From Corallium rubrum (Eukaryota; Cnidaria; Anthozoa; Scleralcyonacea; Coralliidae), in NCBI GenBank assembly GCA_964035015.1, contig OZ036007.1, forward strand, positions 9,583,793-9,647,792: a DNA stretch of 64,000 bases, written 5' to 3'. Positions 1 to 11,500 of this stretch are shown in pieces (position 1 is the stretch's first letter; the number at the start of each line of letters is the position of its first letter). Under the pieces are notes generated by a model, which saw nothing but the letters and a program-made list of their open reading frames with translations, was not told where the DNA came from and ran no database searches. Position numbers and translations under genes: made by a program.

Positions 1-183
1 ATGAGATGGTAGAGAGTACGGTGCTAAGGTTTTTCATGAATTAAAAATAAATAAATAAATGCTTCCACATCGTTAGCTCCGACATTATTTGTCATTCAGA
101 AATGCAGGAAATTGAGCATTTCCAAATTTCCAAATTTTTCGGGGCCCAAAATGCCTCTGCACCCCCTTAGATGGTTCTTGCAG

Positions 184-286
184 CTTCTGTACTTGAATAT
201 CATTACCGAATTCGCCGATGATGGAGTGACTAGTGCCCAAATTATCTCTGGATACGGCACTGATATCGATATCAGTTTTTTCATAG
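184..286 (+). other. possible isolated coding exon
   Basis: An acceptor (TTCTTGCAG) precedes 184 and a donor (ATAG|GTCAGT) follows 286. Only one frame is open (34 codons plus one base, beginning LLYLNIITEF). Its end phase does not join the next exon I can see at 1385, so it either belongs to a gene running in from the left, an intermediate exon is missed, or it is chance. No family recognised. Confidence 0.2.
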
Positions 287-1384
287 GTCAGTGCACTATG
301 AGGCCCGTGAGTTTTATTTAGCCTACAGGACTGGAAACTGGTAATCCAACCACTGGGTTACAGTGAGTGTTAATAATTAACCCTTTCATTCCCATCTGGT
401 CTAATGTATCAGTCAATTCCAATTGTGTCCACCCACTCACCCACCCCCAGCCAACACCTGGACATTAGACATTTTAGAGAAAAATTTGAACATGTCCCCA
501 CCCCAGGGAAAGAAATAGTGTGCCAAAGCCCACCCCTGGGCAACAAATTCATGTCTAAACCCCAAACAAAAACATAGATAAATCACTTTAAATCAACTCA
601 TGAAGCACACAAATAGAAGACAACACATCATGAACTAAAGATAATACTATTTTATTGGAAAGTTTTGTTGGAAGCTCATTTAACATCCAATTTACTTGGA
701 AGCTTATATTTCAAATATATTTCCGTTAAAATGCCTGCATCTAACTACCAGAGATGGTCACTATCTACCAGAGATGGTCACTAGCTACCAGAGATGGTCA
801 CTAGCTGCAAGAGATGGTCACTAGCTACCAGAGATGGTCACTAGCTACCAGAGATGGCCACTAACTACCAGAGATGGTCTCTAGCTACCAGAGATGGTCA
901 CTAGCTACCAGAGATGGTCACTAGCTACAAGAGATGGTCACTAGCTACCAGAGATGGTCACTAGCTACCAGAGATGGTCACTAGCTACAAGAGATGGTCA
1001 CTAGCTACCAGATGGTCACTAGAGATGGTCGCGAATTAGACAAAGTGCAAATGTTCCAAATCCCAACCCCCGGGTTATGTGCTTCTTGCGATAGCCCTAC
1101 CCCTGGCATTAGCAAAAATGGCAAATGCCCAGGGGTGGCCCAGGGGGGGATGGGCACAGCTGGAATTGACTGATACATAATGTCAGACAATTTTACTCAT
1201 CAAGGGAAGACCTCCAGCGATGGTGGAATGAAAGGGTTAAGATGTGGTTGAATCCAATTCCAGACCATCTTTCCCTATGATGCTGTGTGGCCAGAATGGG
1301 TCTCAACTGGTAGCTTACAGAAACTGAAATAGTTGTGACTAGCTATATAATCTTGATAAACATATGTTTTCTTTCACCATTTAG
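287..1384. other. intron or intergenic DNA with a minisatellite
   Basis: No coding signal seen. Apart from the 20-bp tandem array at about 740-1030 this is ordinary AT-rich sequence with C-rich stretches (CCCACCCCTGGG-like, near 430-540 and 1070-1150). Confidence 0.5.
740..1030. repeat. 20-bp minisatellite
   Basis: About 14 head-to-tail copies of a 20-bp unit close to CTAGCTACCAGAGATGGTCA, with scattered single-base variants and a truncated final copy. The units abut with no unique spacers. Confidence 0.95.
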
Positions 1385-4300
1385 GCACCAATGCCAAGTA
1401 ATATAGAGCAACTGCCACAATTAACATATTCCAAAAGGTTTGCAAATATTATACATATATGGAACTATAACTAATTATTATCTCTAACTAGTTACCATAG
1501 AAATTATCCCAAAAGTAGTGCCCCCCCCCCGAGAAAAAGTAGTGGCCCCCGAAAGTAGTGACAAATTTGAGATGTCTACAAAATTTCCGAATGTAGTGGC
1601 CCCCCTGAAAGTATTGGCCCCCTGTAAGTAGCGGCCCCTAAGTCATTGCTTGATTAACTCGAAAGTGTTAAGTTTCAACTATCAATGTACCAAAGTGTAT
1701 AACAGTCAGAGTTGAAATGGAATAAGGAAAAACTAAAGCATATTAAATGTGGTAAATAGGAAGGAACAAAGAAGAATATTCCCACAGTATGTTAACGTAT
1801 TTTACCACCCAAAAGTAGCGGCCCCCAACAGCGGATAAAACTGACAGTAAGGGGGGCCACTACTTTCAGGATTCTACGGTATCTCAAAAACATTGCTATC
1901 TCAAACAAGAGTTGATTCTCCTTCCACATATTTTTTCACTATTTGACATATAATTTACTGTTACATTATTATTTTGTAAATAGCTGTTTTACAGTGTATG
2001 TCAAAACTAAGCTCAGTAGTACTGTAACCTTATTATTTGCAGAAAACTTTCTGGCCCAGAAAAGCCACGTAAAATCCTTCGAACTGGGCAAAGTACTGCT
2101 TATAAAAGACGGAAAGTAGAAGTAAACCACGAGGAAGACCAAGTTGAACAAAGTTTTACTGATGCTCTAGACCTTATTGCTGCAGAAAATGCCAACAGTA
2201 GTACTGTCACCACTAGTTGTGCAGTACCCTTGTACTATGTTGCTGACTCTGGTGAATCCGACCCGACGTTTAACTACCTAGACAAGAAAGCCAATGAATC
2301 TGTTTCAGTGACCACAAAACCTGTCCTTTGTGAACCAGATTTGGAAGTACCAGTATCTGTCACCAATAATCAACCCAAGCTTGAACAAATTGCTTCAAAA
2401 AATGAAAAGCTAGAGATAGAAGTACCTCCACCATCATCTGTCCGGCCTCCAGGTAATGCATCATCAATTGCTTGTTCAATAGCCTGTGTACAGTACCTGC
2501 AGGGGGAGAGCAAGCAGCTGTGCACAGGCTACTTGTTCAATTACTTGTTCTAAAAATATTAATGGTGAAGTAGGCACATGTTGGGTACTCATTCACACTT
2601 CAACCCCAGGTGGAAATAACAATTGCTCTTGCTATAATGCTATCTTGTTGACTTGAGAAAACAGACATCCTTTTTTCCCATACCCCCATGAAAGGTCTCT
2701 CACTGGGGGAGAGGAGCAAGGGTCTTTTGTAGGGGCAAAGTAGTGAAAGATTGTGATTGGGGTGAAAGATTGATGGAGGCAGGGCCGGATTAGAGTTGTG
2801 CAGGGCCTGCAGCATATTTTCAGAGTGGGGCGCCTTGGCCCACCTGAGTCCCAAGCCCTGGCACTCAATGCTTTCTAGAAAGGAAGGGCAAAACGAAAAA
2901 ATGTGCAATCAGAAAGCGTGGGGTCCCCCGAAAGTGTGGGGCTTTCTCAAAGTCCTTTCAAACATTTTTGACTTTTGACCTTTCGACATTTTTGACCTTT
3001 CGGTTTCTCGTTGAAAAGGACTTTTCCCACCTGCAGCGCGCCAAAATTCACCGGTGAATTTTTCGACCGATGACGTAATTCGGGAAGTAATTATATTCAG
3101 GCTAAATTGCTATGCAAGTGCTATCTTTGGAAGTTGGAGTTAAACAGACTCTTGAAAACGTTTTAGTAGGGGTAGAACCACTTTCCATTGCATGTACGAC
3201 AACCCGAAACACGTCAAAACAGGGCGATGTGCATTTCAGCGATTTCCCGCCAGAATATTTAATTAGATTCAAAAACCTGCAGGCGAAACAGGTCCGCCTC
3301 TTTCCTCCCGCTTTTCCGCTCTCCCGCCTTTCCGCTCGCCCCGCAAAAACTAGCGCTAAGAGGCGGACTTGGAGCAAGTCTACATATGCTGCTTTTGGTT
3401 GAGGAATGAAATTAAGATGATTCTGTTTTCTTAGACTATTTAAATGCCTTGTAACCCATCCATTTTTCACATCATAGTTGTTTTGAAACTGTATGAAAGA
3501 TTACCTAGTAAATCAGAGCAGGCTATATATTAGTTAATTTCAGAAATTGCAGCTTGATGTTAGTAATAATTGTCAGTTGTTTGCTGTACAAGCTGTGTTA
3601 TAATATGTGTTATATATGTGTTATAAATACTCAGAAAAACTCCGAGTTCTAAGCAGGACTCGAACCCACAACCTTCTGAATGCTAGCCAGACGCTCTAAC
3701 CATTGAGCCACTAGAACTCAGATGGACAAGTGTGCGAATCGGGTGTTCGGTAAGAATGCTTATGACGTACGCAGATGGACAACTATGCATAAGAACAATA
3801 GATTTCACTATTAATGATCCATCTGCGTACGTCATAAGGCATTGTTACCAAGAAGCCCAAATTTCGCCAAAACAAACTATCCACGGCAAATTTTGAGAGT
3901 TGATAGCGCGAAAACTACGCATCAGATTCTAGTGCTGGGCGATACTGAGTACTTGGTATCGATACCAGCGATACCATGCAAAGCGGTATCGGTATCGATT
4001 ACTAACCACTGACCTGTATATAACTGGACCGCTTGATATATTTAAGCATTAAATGCAGTTAACAGCGAACTTTCCATGTAGCGGAGCAAGGTTAATTAAG
4101 GTACTTATACCTTAGACTGTGCCCAGTCGTCCAGGAACGAGTCTTAACCGCTCGGTTACAAGAACTTGTTGGTCTACAAGTCGCGTTGTAACAGTAAGTT
4201 TCCAGTTTCCAGAAGGTTGTGGGTTCGAGTCCCGCTTAGAGCTCAGTTTTTCTGAGTATTACTAACTAACACAGCTTGTACAGCAAACAACTGACAATTA

Positions 4301-7300
4301 GGCTATATATTACCAAGTTCTTTTATCTCTGCAGACCAGAGTCCCATCACAGAAGAACCGTGTCTTGGCCCAAAGGCTTTTGGCTTGGTCCCAGTCCAGA
4401 ATCCTCCACAGACCTCTAACCCCACATCTCCAACTTCTAAGAGAGACCACAATGGCCAGAGCAAACTTGAGGATAAGATCACAGCTCTAGAACAACAGTT
4501 CACATTGCTTCAAAACAAACACGACATACTTCAGGAGTCGCACGATAAGTTAGCCCAACTGGTTGAAGCTCAGAATCACTTACTAGCCTGCCATACTGCA
4601 CCTCCTCCCACACGAGAAGCGCTGTCCAGTTTCCCCGCAGACGAATCTGAGTTTATCCAATCACCCACGGAAGTAATCTCGCCCATTTCCCAAGCCCCGG
4701 ACTTACCACGAGGCAAACGGTCGCAGGGACCCGTACAACAGTTTAAACTTCCAAGAAAAGTAACCGCGAAGGATATCATTCGTTTATGGGAAGAGGGAAC
4801 TCGATATTTGCCTCCCGTCAAGAACTGGTCACCTGCTCAGAAGATGAAAGTACAAAGTAAGCTTTCTCGCTGGAAGAAGATCATTGATATTTTTAAAGGA
4901 GAATGTAACGGAGACATGGAAAACTTTGAGCAAAAGTACTCGGGGGAGGTTGGGGAACTACTGCCTGTCACCACCATCTTAGCCCTTCACGAGAACCAGT
5001 TATCGTCTGAATTTTTAAGCAGAGGCTTCAGTAATACCAAACTCAACACAATTGAACTCAAGTCGCCTTTGGAGTTCAAGAAAGAGCCCGAAGACGAGGC
5101 TCCCGAATTGAACAACGAGGATTCCACGACCGCCGACGAAGACATTCTCGTGAAAGGCGCGAAATTTGAGAGTGGGGAGACGAACCGTTATGTTCTTCCT
5201 CGAAAGGTTACGGCACGCGATGTGGTCCAGCTGTGGGATAGCGGCTGTGAAGATTTTCCCGCCATTGGAACTTGGACCAAGGCGCAGAAAATCGGCCAAG
5301 AAACGAAGATCTTCCGGTGGCGGAAAATCGTGGATATTTTCAAGAAAGATTGTAATTCCGATTGGGACATGTTCACTGAGAGGTATTCGAACGAAAAAGG
5401 AGAGTTATTGCCATTGGCTACCATTCTAGCGAAACACGAAGCGATTTACGCACAAGATCAAATGATCACCAATAAACAGACTCCAAATAAGTCCGAGGAT
5501 AGTGATGCGGAGAAATCCACGCCATCGGAAGCCGTCAAGAATGAGAAGTCGCCACGTGACCCCAATTGCGTCACCCTCCCGCGCAAAGTCACCGCCTACG
5601 AGGTGGTCCGCTATTGGACCGAGGGCAGCGAGACCTTTGGACCCGTGAAGGACTGGACACGAACCCAGAAGATGGGTCAAGAGACGAAGATAAGTCGTTG
5701 GAAGAAAATCTACGAGATCTTTCGCTACCAGTGCTATAGAGACTGGGACGAGTTCTGCCAGAGGTACACCAACCAGAGAGGTGAATTGTTGCCAATAGCA
5801 ACGATTCTAGCGAAATATGAAGCGGAGAATCCATCCGGTGTGCCGAGCTATCAGCTTCATGGGAAGGAATCTCCGGGAAGGGTGACCCCCGGTGCTGCGT
5901 CTCACGACTCAGCAACAGACGGCGATGATAACCCTGCAGATGGAACCTGGGCTCTAACGGAACGCACCAACATCATGATCTCGGTGAACGATAACGGGGA
6001 GTACATACTGCCGTCCAAGCTGTCGCCGGTGGAAGCGTTGTCCCTCTGGGAGCATGGGACCGAGCAGATACCACCCATCAAGAATTGGACCGACGAACAA
6101 GTCGAACAAGCGGAACAAACGTCACTACTGACAACCATTCGTCATCTTGCGCAGATTTTCGAACGAGAATGCGGCGGTCATTTTAGAAGATTCGTGGAAA
6201 GATTTTCGGACGCCGATGGTGAAATTTTGCCAATCGCTGGTATTATTTACTCCAACCAGTCCCGGAAATATTCGCCGTATTTCACGGAGTTTGAAAAAAG
6301 CATCAAACAGAGTCGGAGCAAAGGAGAGCAATACGAGCTACCGAAGCGAGTTAGTGCTAAAGAAATCGTCTGGTTGTGGGAGCACGGTTGTCGGCAATTC
6401 CCACCCGTCAAGGCATGGTCGTCGGCTCAGAAACTACGATACACCACGAAGCTTTGCCGCTGGCGGAAAATTGTCGAAATCTTTCACCAGAAATGCGACA
6501 GCGACTGGAGAATCTACGAAGAAAAGTACTCGAACGCGAGTGGCGAACTGCTCGCAATTTCAACGGTTATCTCGATGCAAGATGACAGCGATAATGATAG
6601 CTACGCTTCTATGATAAAGAAATCAATTAATTCCCCAGAAACGAACGGGAAAGTATGGTCGCGTTCCAGTACGTCCATGGAATCACAGGCAAACACCTCG
6701 AAGAACAGCGAGGGTGATCTAAGTATCCATGAAGGTGAGACTTTGAGGAATGACTTGTCGAAGGATGACCCATCGAAAGAGTTCCATTTGCCGAGAAAAG
6801 TGAACGCTCTAGACATCATCAATTTCTGGGAATGCGGTTTTGGTGACATGCCTCCGGTCGCACAATGGAGCCCGCTTCAAAAGTTCCGTCAACGAAGTAA
6901 GATTTCACGGTGGAGTAAAGTCTATGATATCTACAAGAACCACTGCAAGGCCAACATAGTAGAATTCGAGAAACTATACTCTGATAAGAACGGACAATTG
7001 TTACCCGCTACCACCATTATCTCCATGTATGAATCACGCGTTGACGGAGACTCGTTCAATGGCAGTTTCGAAGAGGAGGCTGCCGCCCCTACTGGTCCAG
7101 TTGTCCGTAGGTATGTCCTACCCCGGAAAGTCGACGCCAAGGATATTGTCCGACTATGGGATAAAGGGAACAACGACTTCCCAGCGATCGGGTCGTGGAC
7201 AAAAGCTGATAAAATTGGGCAAGAAACGAAAATCTTTCGTTGGAAGAAGATCGTGGATATTTTTAAGAACCACTGCGGTTCTGATTGGACTCTGTTCGAG

Positions 7301-7384
7301 GAACTCTTTGCGAACGAGTACGGTGAACTTTTACCAACAAGTGCAATCATAGCTAAGTATGAAACCACTTGTACGAAAAATTAA
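1385..7384 (+). CDS. seven-module Trp/Lys-rich repeat protein, probably nuclear
   Basis: Three exons join in phase: 1385-1437, 2043-2452 and 4335-7384. All junctions are GT/AG, and the 2452/4335 junction splits codon GAC. First ATG in exon 1 is 1391, giving about 1168 residues; an upstream 5' exon is possible. TTG at 4385 is not the start. Exon 2 carries basic clusters (KPRK, YKRRKVEV) that look like nuclear localisation signals. A coiled coil lies near residues 196-236 (LEDKITALEQQFTLL). Seven modules of about 83 residues start near 289, 438, 565, 709, 819, 969 and 1079. Consensus pieces are LPRKVTAxDIVxLWxxG, then FPxIxxWTxxQK, TKIxRWRKIxDIF, a Cys, and YSNxxGELLPxATI. Module 4 is degenerate; modules 2 and 7 are closest. 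I do not recognise the module. Conserved Trp and basic residues would suit a DNA- or chromatin-binding fold, but that is inference. No frameshifts or stops are seen. Confidence 0.8.
1495..1879. mobile_element. Tc1/mariner-type MITE in an intron
   Basis: The ends form an inverted repeat (CCATAGAA... and ...TTCTACGG, then AAAGTAGTG on each side) and are flanked by TA on both sides (1493-1494, 1880-1881). The interior holds repeated AGTAGTGGCCCCC motifs. No ORF. It lies in the intron between the first two exons of the seven-module gene. Confidence 0.75.
2941..3384 (+). repeat. 445-bp dispersed repeat, copy A
   Basis: Near-identical to 7638-8079 in the same orientation, starting CTTTCTCAAAGTCC and ending GGAGCAAGTCTA. 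It contains short internal inverted repeats (AAGTCCTTT / AAAAGGACTT; GTCCGCCTCTT / AAGAGGCGGAC). Copy A is in intron 2 of the seven-module gene. Probably a non-autonomous mobile element; its class is not clear. Confidence 0.85.
3533..4300. mobile_element. foldback element with tRNA-like arms
   Basis: Flanked by a 12-bp direct repeat GGCTATATATTA (3521-3532 and 4301-4312). The arms pair over a long stretch (TAATTGTCAGTTGTTTGC at 3566 and its complement ending at 4300). The left arm contains a tRNA-like sequence on the - strand (about 3640-3720: D-arm GGCTCAATGGTTAGAGCG, T-arm GGTTCGAGTCC), and the right arm a partial one on + (about 4190-4245). Inside is a second inverted repeat (3758-3779 / 3819-3841) and a GGTATCGATACC-rich patch near 3955-4000. 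Confidence 0.7.
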
Positions 7385-7607
7385 ACTGCGCTTTTCCATA
7401 CATGCTTTTCTAAGACATATTATGCCAAGAACATCGCTCTCGATTTTTTAGATATACATGATTTATTTTATATAGCATATATAGCCCATCGGATGGAGCG
7501 CTGATGTTGCAAATGCATATGTACCAAACTGAGATTTTCAAATGTTTTCTTTTCATTATGAAGGTTTAGGGCAAATATTTAAAGAAAATATGTTGTGTTC
7601 TGTTTCA

Positions 7608-7613
7608 AATAAA
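7608..7613 (+). terminator. polyadenylation signal
   Basis: AATAAA 224 nt after the stop of the seven-module gene, followed by a GT-rich stretch (GGAGTAGGAGTGTTTAT). It is immediately upstream of repeat copy B, which therefore probably lies just outside the transcript. Confidence 0.6.
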
Positions 7614-7637
7614 CGCCGGAGTAGGAGTGTTTATAGA

Positions 7638-8079
7638 CTTTCTCAAAGTCCTTTTCAAACATTTTTGAACTTTCGATATTTTTGACCTTTCGGTTCCTCG
7701 TTGAAAAGGACTTTTCCCACCTGCAGCGCGCCAAAATTCACCGGTGAATTTTTCGACCGGTAACGTAATTCGGGAAGTAATTATATTCAGGCTAAATTGC
7801 TATGCAAGTGCTATCTTGGAAGTTGGAGTGAAACAGACTCTTGAAAACGTTTTAGTAGGGGTATAGAACCACTTTCCATTGCATGTACGACAACCCGAAA
7901 CACGTCAAAACAGGGCGATGTACATTTCAGCGATTTCCCGCCAGAATATTTAATTAGATTCAAAAACCTGTGAAGCGAAACAAGTCCGCCTCTTTCAATT
8001 CCTCCCGCTTTTCCGATCTCCCGCCTTTCCACTCGCCCGCAAAAACTAGCGCTAAGAGGCGGACTTGGAGCAAGTCTAG
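7638..8079 (+). repeat. 445-bp dispersed repeat, copy B
   Basis: Second copy of the repeat at 2941-3384, with small differences (a 5-bp insertion near 7998 and scattered substitutions). It begins just past the polyadenylation signal of the seven-module gene. Confidence 0.85.
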
Positions 8080-8625
8080 AGTATTTAATAAGGTATTTAT
8101 AAAAAATACGAGGCTGGGTGATGGCTGTTTTATCGTTATGCTAAAAATAGTGTACTATTCAGAGGAACTGGCGTCAACCCAGAGACACGCAACGATGTTA
8201 CCTGTGCACTTCAGGACCGTTTCAAACGCCGCTCTTCTCATGCGCCAAACCTAACACAAGCAATAAGTGCGGCAGAAGAGCGACATTTGGATGAATTAAG
8301 AGCGGCAGATTGCATTTGGAGCGGCAAGGCCTGTCGCATTATGCGACGTTGGAGCGACTCTGATTCAAACGTCGCACTTCTCATGTGCCGAAACTAGTGC
8401 ATAAATTATTTTAATGTATTATCGCTCCCACTGATCATGCACAAGGTTTTTGCCGGTTTTTGTATCTGCGCAACGCGTGTGTTAACTTTTTGGTGTAACC
8501 GCTGACCTGTAATGTGTGCAGTAGTGACTTTATATTCCTCGCCATGTTGTATGAACTAAGGAGCGAGACGAAGAACAACATTATTTTCGAAGAAAGTCAA
8601 TTGCAATGCTGTATGATTGGAGTAG

Positions 8626-9345
8626 TTTCCCAAATGGCACAAACCTACAGACGATTGATTTACTTTAAATATGACCGCGTTCGACCGTACGCCAAGTAAA
8701 TAGTGTAATAATGCAATTTGATATTTGCGCTCATCTCAATTCAAATATATTTTTCTCTGTTGCTATTCTAATACGATTTGTTTTAATTCACATATGTTGT
8801 ACAGAATTTAACGCTCTATCTAACCGTGCAAGTTTCCCAAATGACACAAACCTACAGACGATTGATTTACTTTAAATATGACCGCGTTTGACCGTACGCC
8901 AAGTAAATAGCGTAATAATGCCATTTGATATTTGCGCTCATGTCAGTTCAAATAGCCTTTTCTCCGTTGTTATTCTATACCATGTTCTCTAATTCACATA
9001 TGTTGTACAGAATTTAACGCTCTATCTAACCGTACAAGTTTCCCAAATGGCACAAACCTACAGACGATTGATTTACTTTAAATATGACCGCGTTCGACCG
9101 TCCAAGTAAATAGCCGTATAATGCAATTTGATACTTGCGCTCATGCTATTCTATACGATTTGTTTTAATTCACATATGTTGTACAGAATTTAACGCTCTA
9201 TCTAACCGTGCAAGTTTCCCAAATGGCACAAACCTACAGACGATTGATTTACTTTAAATATGACCGTGTTTGACCGTAGGCCAAGTAAATAGCGTAAATA
9301 ATGCAATTTGATATTTGCGCTCATGTCAGTTCAAATAGCCTTTTC
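8626..9345 (+). repeat. about 200-bp tandem repeat, four copies
   Basis: Units begin TTTCCCAAATGGCACAAACC at 8626, 8833, 9039 and 9215 (spacing 207, 206 and 176 bp, the last shortened by an internal deletion). A stub recurs at about 9424. Each unit has ATTGATTTACTTTAAATATG and AACGCTCTATCTAACCG. No conserved reading frame across copies. Confidence 0.9.
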
Positions 9346-9360
9346 TCCGTACCTACTAGT

Positions 9361-9407
9361 CTGCGCCGCAGACGACTATAACAGTGTTATAGTCGTCTGC
9401 GGCGCAG
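9361..9407. repeat. perfect 47-bp palindrome
   Basis: Two 23-nt arms (starting CTGCGCCGCAGACGAC) complement each other exactly around one central G. GC-rich in an AT-rich setting. Could be the fused ends of a small TIR element or a protein-binding site. Confidence 0.9.
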
Positions 9408-10176
9408 GCTACGTACCTACACACATGGCACAAACCTACAGACGATTCAGGGGTATTTAGACCCGCCATTGGGATATATCTTCCAGCAGTTAGCCGTTAA
9501 ATTCTATATTTTCGACAAAGTTTTGCACAAAAACATTTCGGAGACAGGGGATATTGCTGATAAACTGGTTAAGTATTTTTAACGTGACTATAATAAACTT
9601 GTGAGTGTGATCTACCACAGTTTTTGTGAGTCATGATGAGTCATGATAAAAAATTATTAAGGTCAGAGAACGTGTACTTTCTCTTTAATTATCTTATAAG
9701 TCTCGCTAAAATCTTATAAGATCTACGTATAAAAATCTTAAGATTTTTCTTAAGATCTCCAAGATCACACAGGATCTTGACATGATTCTCACAGTGGTGG
9801 GTTTGCGCAGATACATGTACGCATAGCGGACCTTTTGTTAATAGTTTGAGGAATTAGGTCCGAAGAATTAAGTTCAACGTTTGAATCGACGCTGCTCCAG
9901 AGCCGCTACAACGTCGTATCTATTTGTATTAGGTTCAGCGCATGAGAAGAGCGACGTTTCAAACGGCCTTCTTCATATCTGGAACATTCATTACCGCACG
10001 CTTCAAGCGTGAAGACGAGATTTTTACGTAACACGTCAGATTCAGTCCCCTATACGCTGTCTGTTACCTCTTGACCGCGTAGAACAGTTTATAGAAAGAC
10101 TGAAACTGTGAAAGCAAATCTGTTTCTTCCCCAGAATTAGCATTCCATGAGTTATGAAAATTGAGTTCACTGGATG

Positions 10177-10465
10177 CATAGTCAATCGAGATATGGTCTG
10201 GAAACTCAGCTAAAGTCTTTGGTCTATCCTTTTGTTCGCCTTTATGCATTTTTGTGCACGGTCACTGAACACATTGTATTTTAGTATAATGAACGAATTG
10301 TCCAATAGCAACGTTTCAGTTCAATCACTCAACCGTGCTATTTAAATATTAATAAACCTAAAACAAAGGATGTGCACGGTGTAAGATACGGTTCAACAAA
10401 ATCCCAGCTCATTATAGGTGCTTTGAAGTTTGCCGAGTTTCCAGACCATATCTCGATTGACTATG
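10177..10465. repeat. 31-bp inverted repeat pair
   Basis: 10177-10207 (CATAGTCAATCGAGATATGG...) is the reverse complement of 10435-10465, with one or two mismatches. The sequence between is not related to the arms. No gene recognised; two short open frames translating the arms share FPDHISIDYA and come from the repeat. Confidence 0.6.
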
Positions 10466-10679
10466 CTGGATGTTACACAGTGATTCATTTAACAGTGGAA
10501 GAGTTTGCTTTGAACTTTAACCCGTTCACTACTAGACTTCTACTCTCGACGAGTAAAATCGCCTGGCGTTAGCCAGAGTAAAATAGTTCAAGGCCCCAAC
10601 AGCAGTGAAAGGGTTGCAAAGGTTCTTTCAGAGATCGGATATTTCGGGGATCGTCGGAGATGCGTCGAAATCGTCAGCT

Positions 10680-11500
10680 ACTTGTTCTTGTTCTTTCAAC
10701 TTTATTTGGACCAAGAGAGAGAGAGAAAAAAAAGTATAAAATTACAAGTCCAAATTCCGGCGAGCACGAACGAGAAAACTCCCATGCGAGGTGCTCACCG
10801 TAAAATTAAAATAAAATAAAAAGTAATGATATATACATAGATCTATCGAAGATTAAGTTGGACTAGACATATGACAGGAACAATTCCTGCATATGGAATA
10901 GGAACAAGGCGAATCTGGGTCAAAGGTAGTGTTCGTGAGTTCAGTATAAGTTAGGCGTAGTTAAAGAAGAAAATATATCAGATGGTGCATGCTTAAGTAA
11001 ATAGTTCCAGGGTTTAACTATTCTATTAAAGTAAGATCCTTGAAAGGTACTAGTTTTACAATGTGGGGTTTTAAGAAGTGAGGACGAGCCAGATCGGGTG
11101 TTACAATTATGTACAAGAAAGAGTTAAAATAGTCGACGTTTAGATCTATAAGTTTATATTTACATTTGTAGTAAAAGATCAAGTCACGGATTTCACGGTC
11201 GTAGGCTAGTGGCAAAAGGTTTAAGACTTTTAGACGTTCAGAGTACGTCAGTTCTCCTCGTTTCTTCTTCAGAATCCATAACGTAGCTCTCCTTTGAACA
11301 CCTTCCACCCTCTTCATCCAGGTGTTACTTTGAGCTGACCAGATCTCGGAACCATATGAAAGTTGGCTTTTGACAAATGAGAGGTATAATGTCCTCCTAA
11401 CACGAGTATCCGCCAGATAGAAGCAGGATCGTTCCAAGAGGCCAAGCATCTTGTTACTCTTTGCAATGATGTTCATTACGAGCATCTCCGACGACCCCGA
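10680..11500 (-). mobile_element. 5'-truncated CR1/Jockey-like LINE, C-terminal RT region
   Basis: The - strand encodes the segment that follows the reverse transcriptase core in such elements: KSNKMLGLLERSCFYL, VRRTLYLSFVKSQLSYG, GVQRRATLWILKK, ERLKVLNLLPLAYDREI. Similarity begins abruptly near 11500 (5' truncation). A frameshift near 11030 moves the C-terminus (FNRIVKPWNYLLKH) into another frame. The 3' end has AATAAA followed by a GAACAAG tail near 10680. Dead copy. Confidence 0.8.

Larger units (their letters stand above)
8209..9980. mobile_element. non-autonomous TIR element containing a satellite array
   Basis: The ends match as inverted repeats over about 40 bp (CCGTTTCAAACGCCGCTC at left; GAGCGACGTTTCAAACGG at right), both with the core CTCTTCTCATG. 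A third, internal copy of the same motif lies near 8368-8398. Interior: the tandem array at 8626-9400, a 47-bp palindrome and AT-rich DNA. No transposase ORF. The target duplication is unclear. Confidence 0.5.

Noticed and set aside
740-1030. CRISPR-like array
   Set aside because: Units abut without unique spacers and the DNA is eukaryotic; it is a minisatellite. The same holds for 51515-51865.
3640-3720. Functional tRNA gene (also 18893, 37372, 45394, 54303)
   Set aside because: A and B boxes are present but acceptor stems fail to pair and the copies sit in repeats; they are tRNA-derived elements.
4385-4387. Start codon of the seven-module protein
   Set aside because: It is TTG inside an exon that continues upstream in frame to the acceptor at 4334; exons 1385-1437 and 2043-2452 join in phase.
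8514-8699. Small protein
   Set aside because: Overlaps the first unit of the 200-bp tandem array and the frame is not kept in other units.
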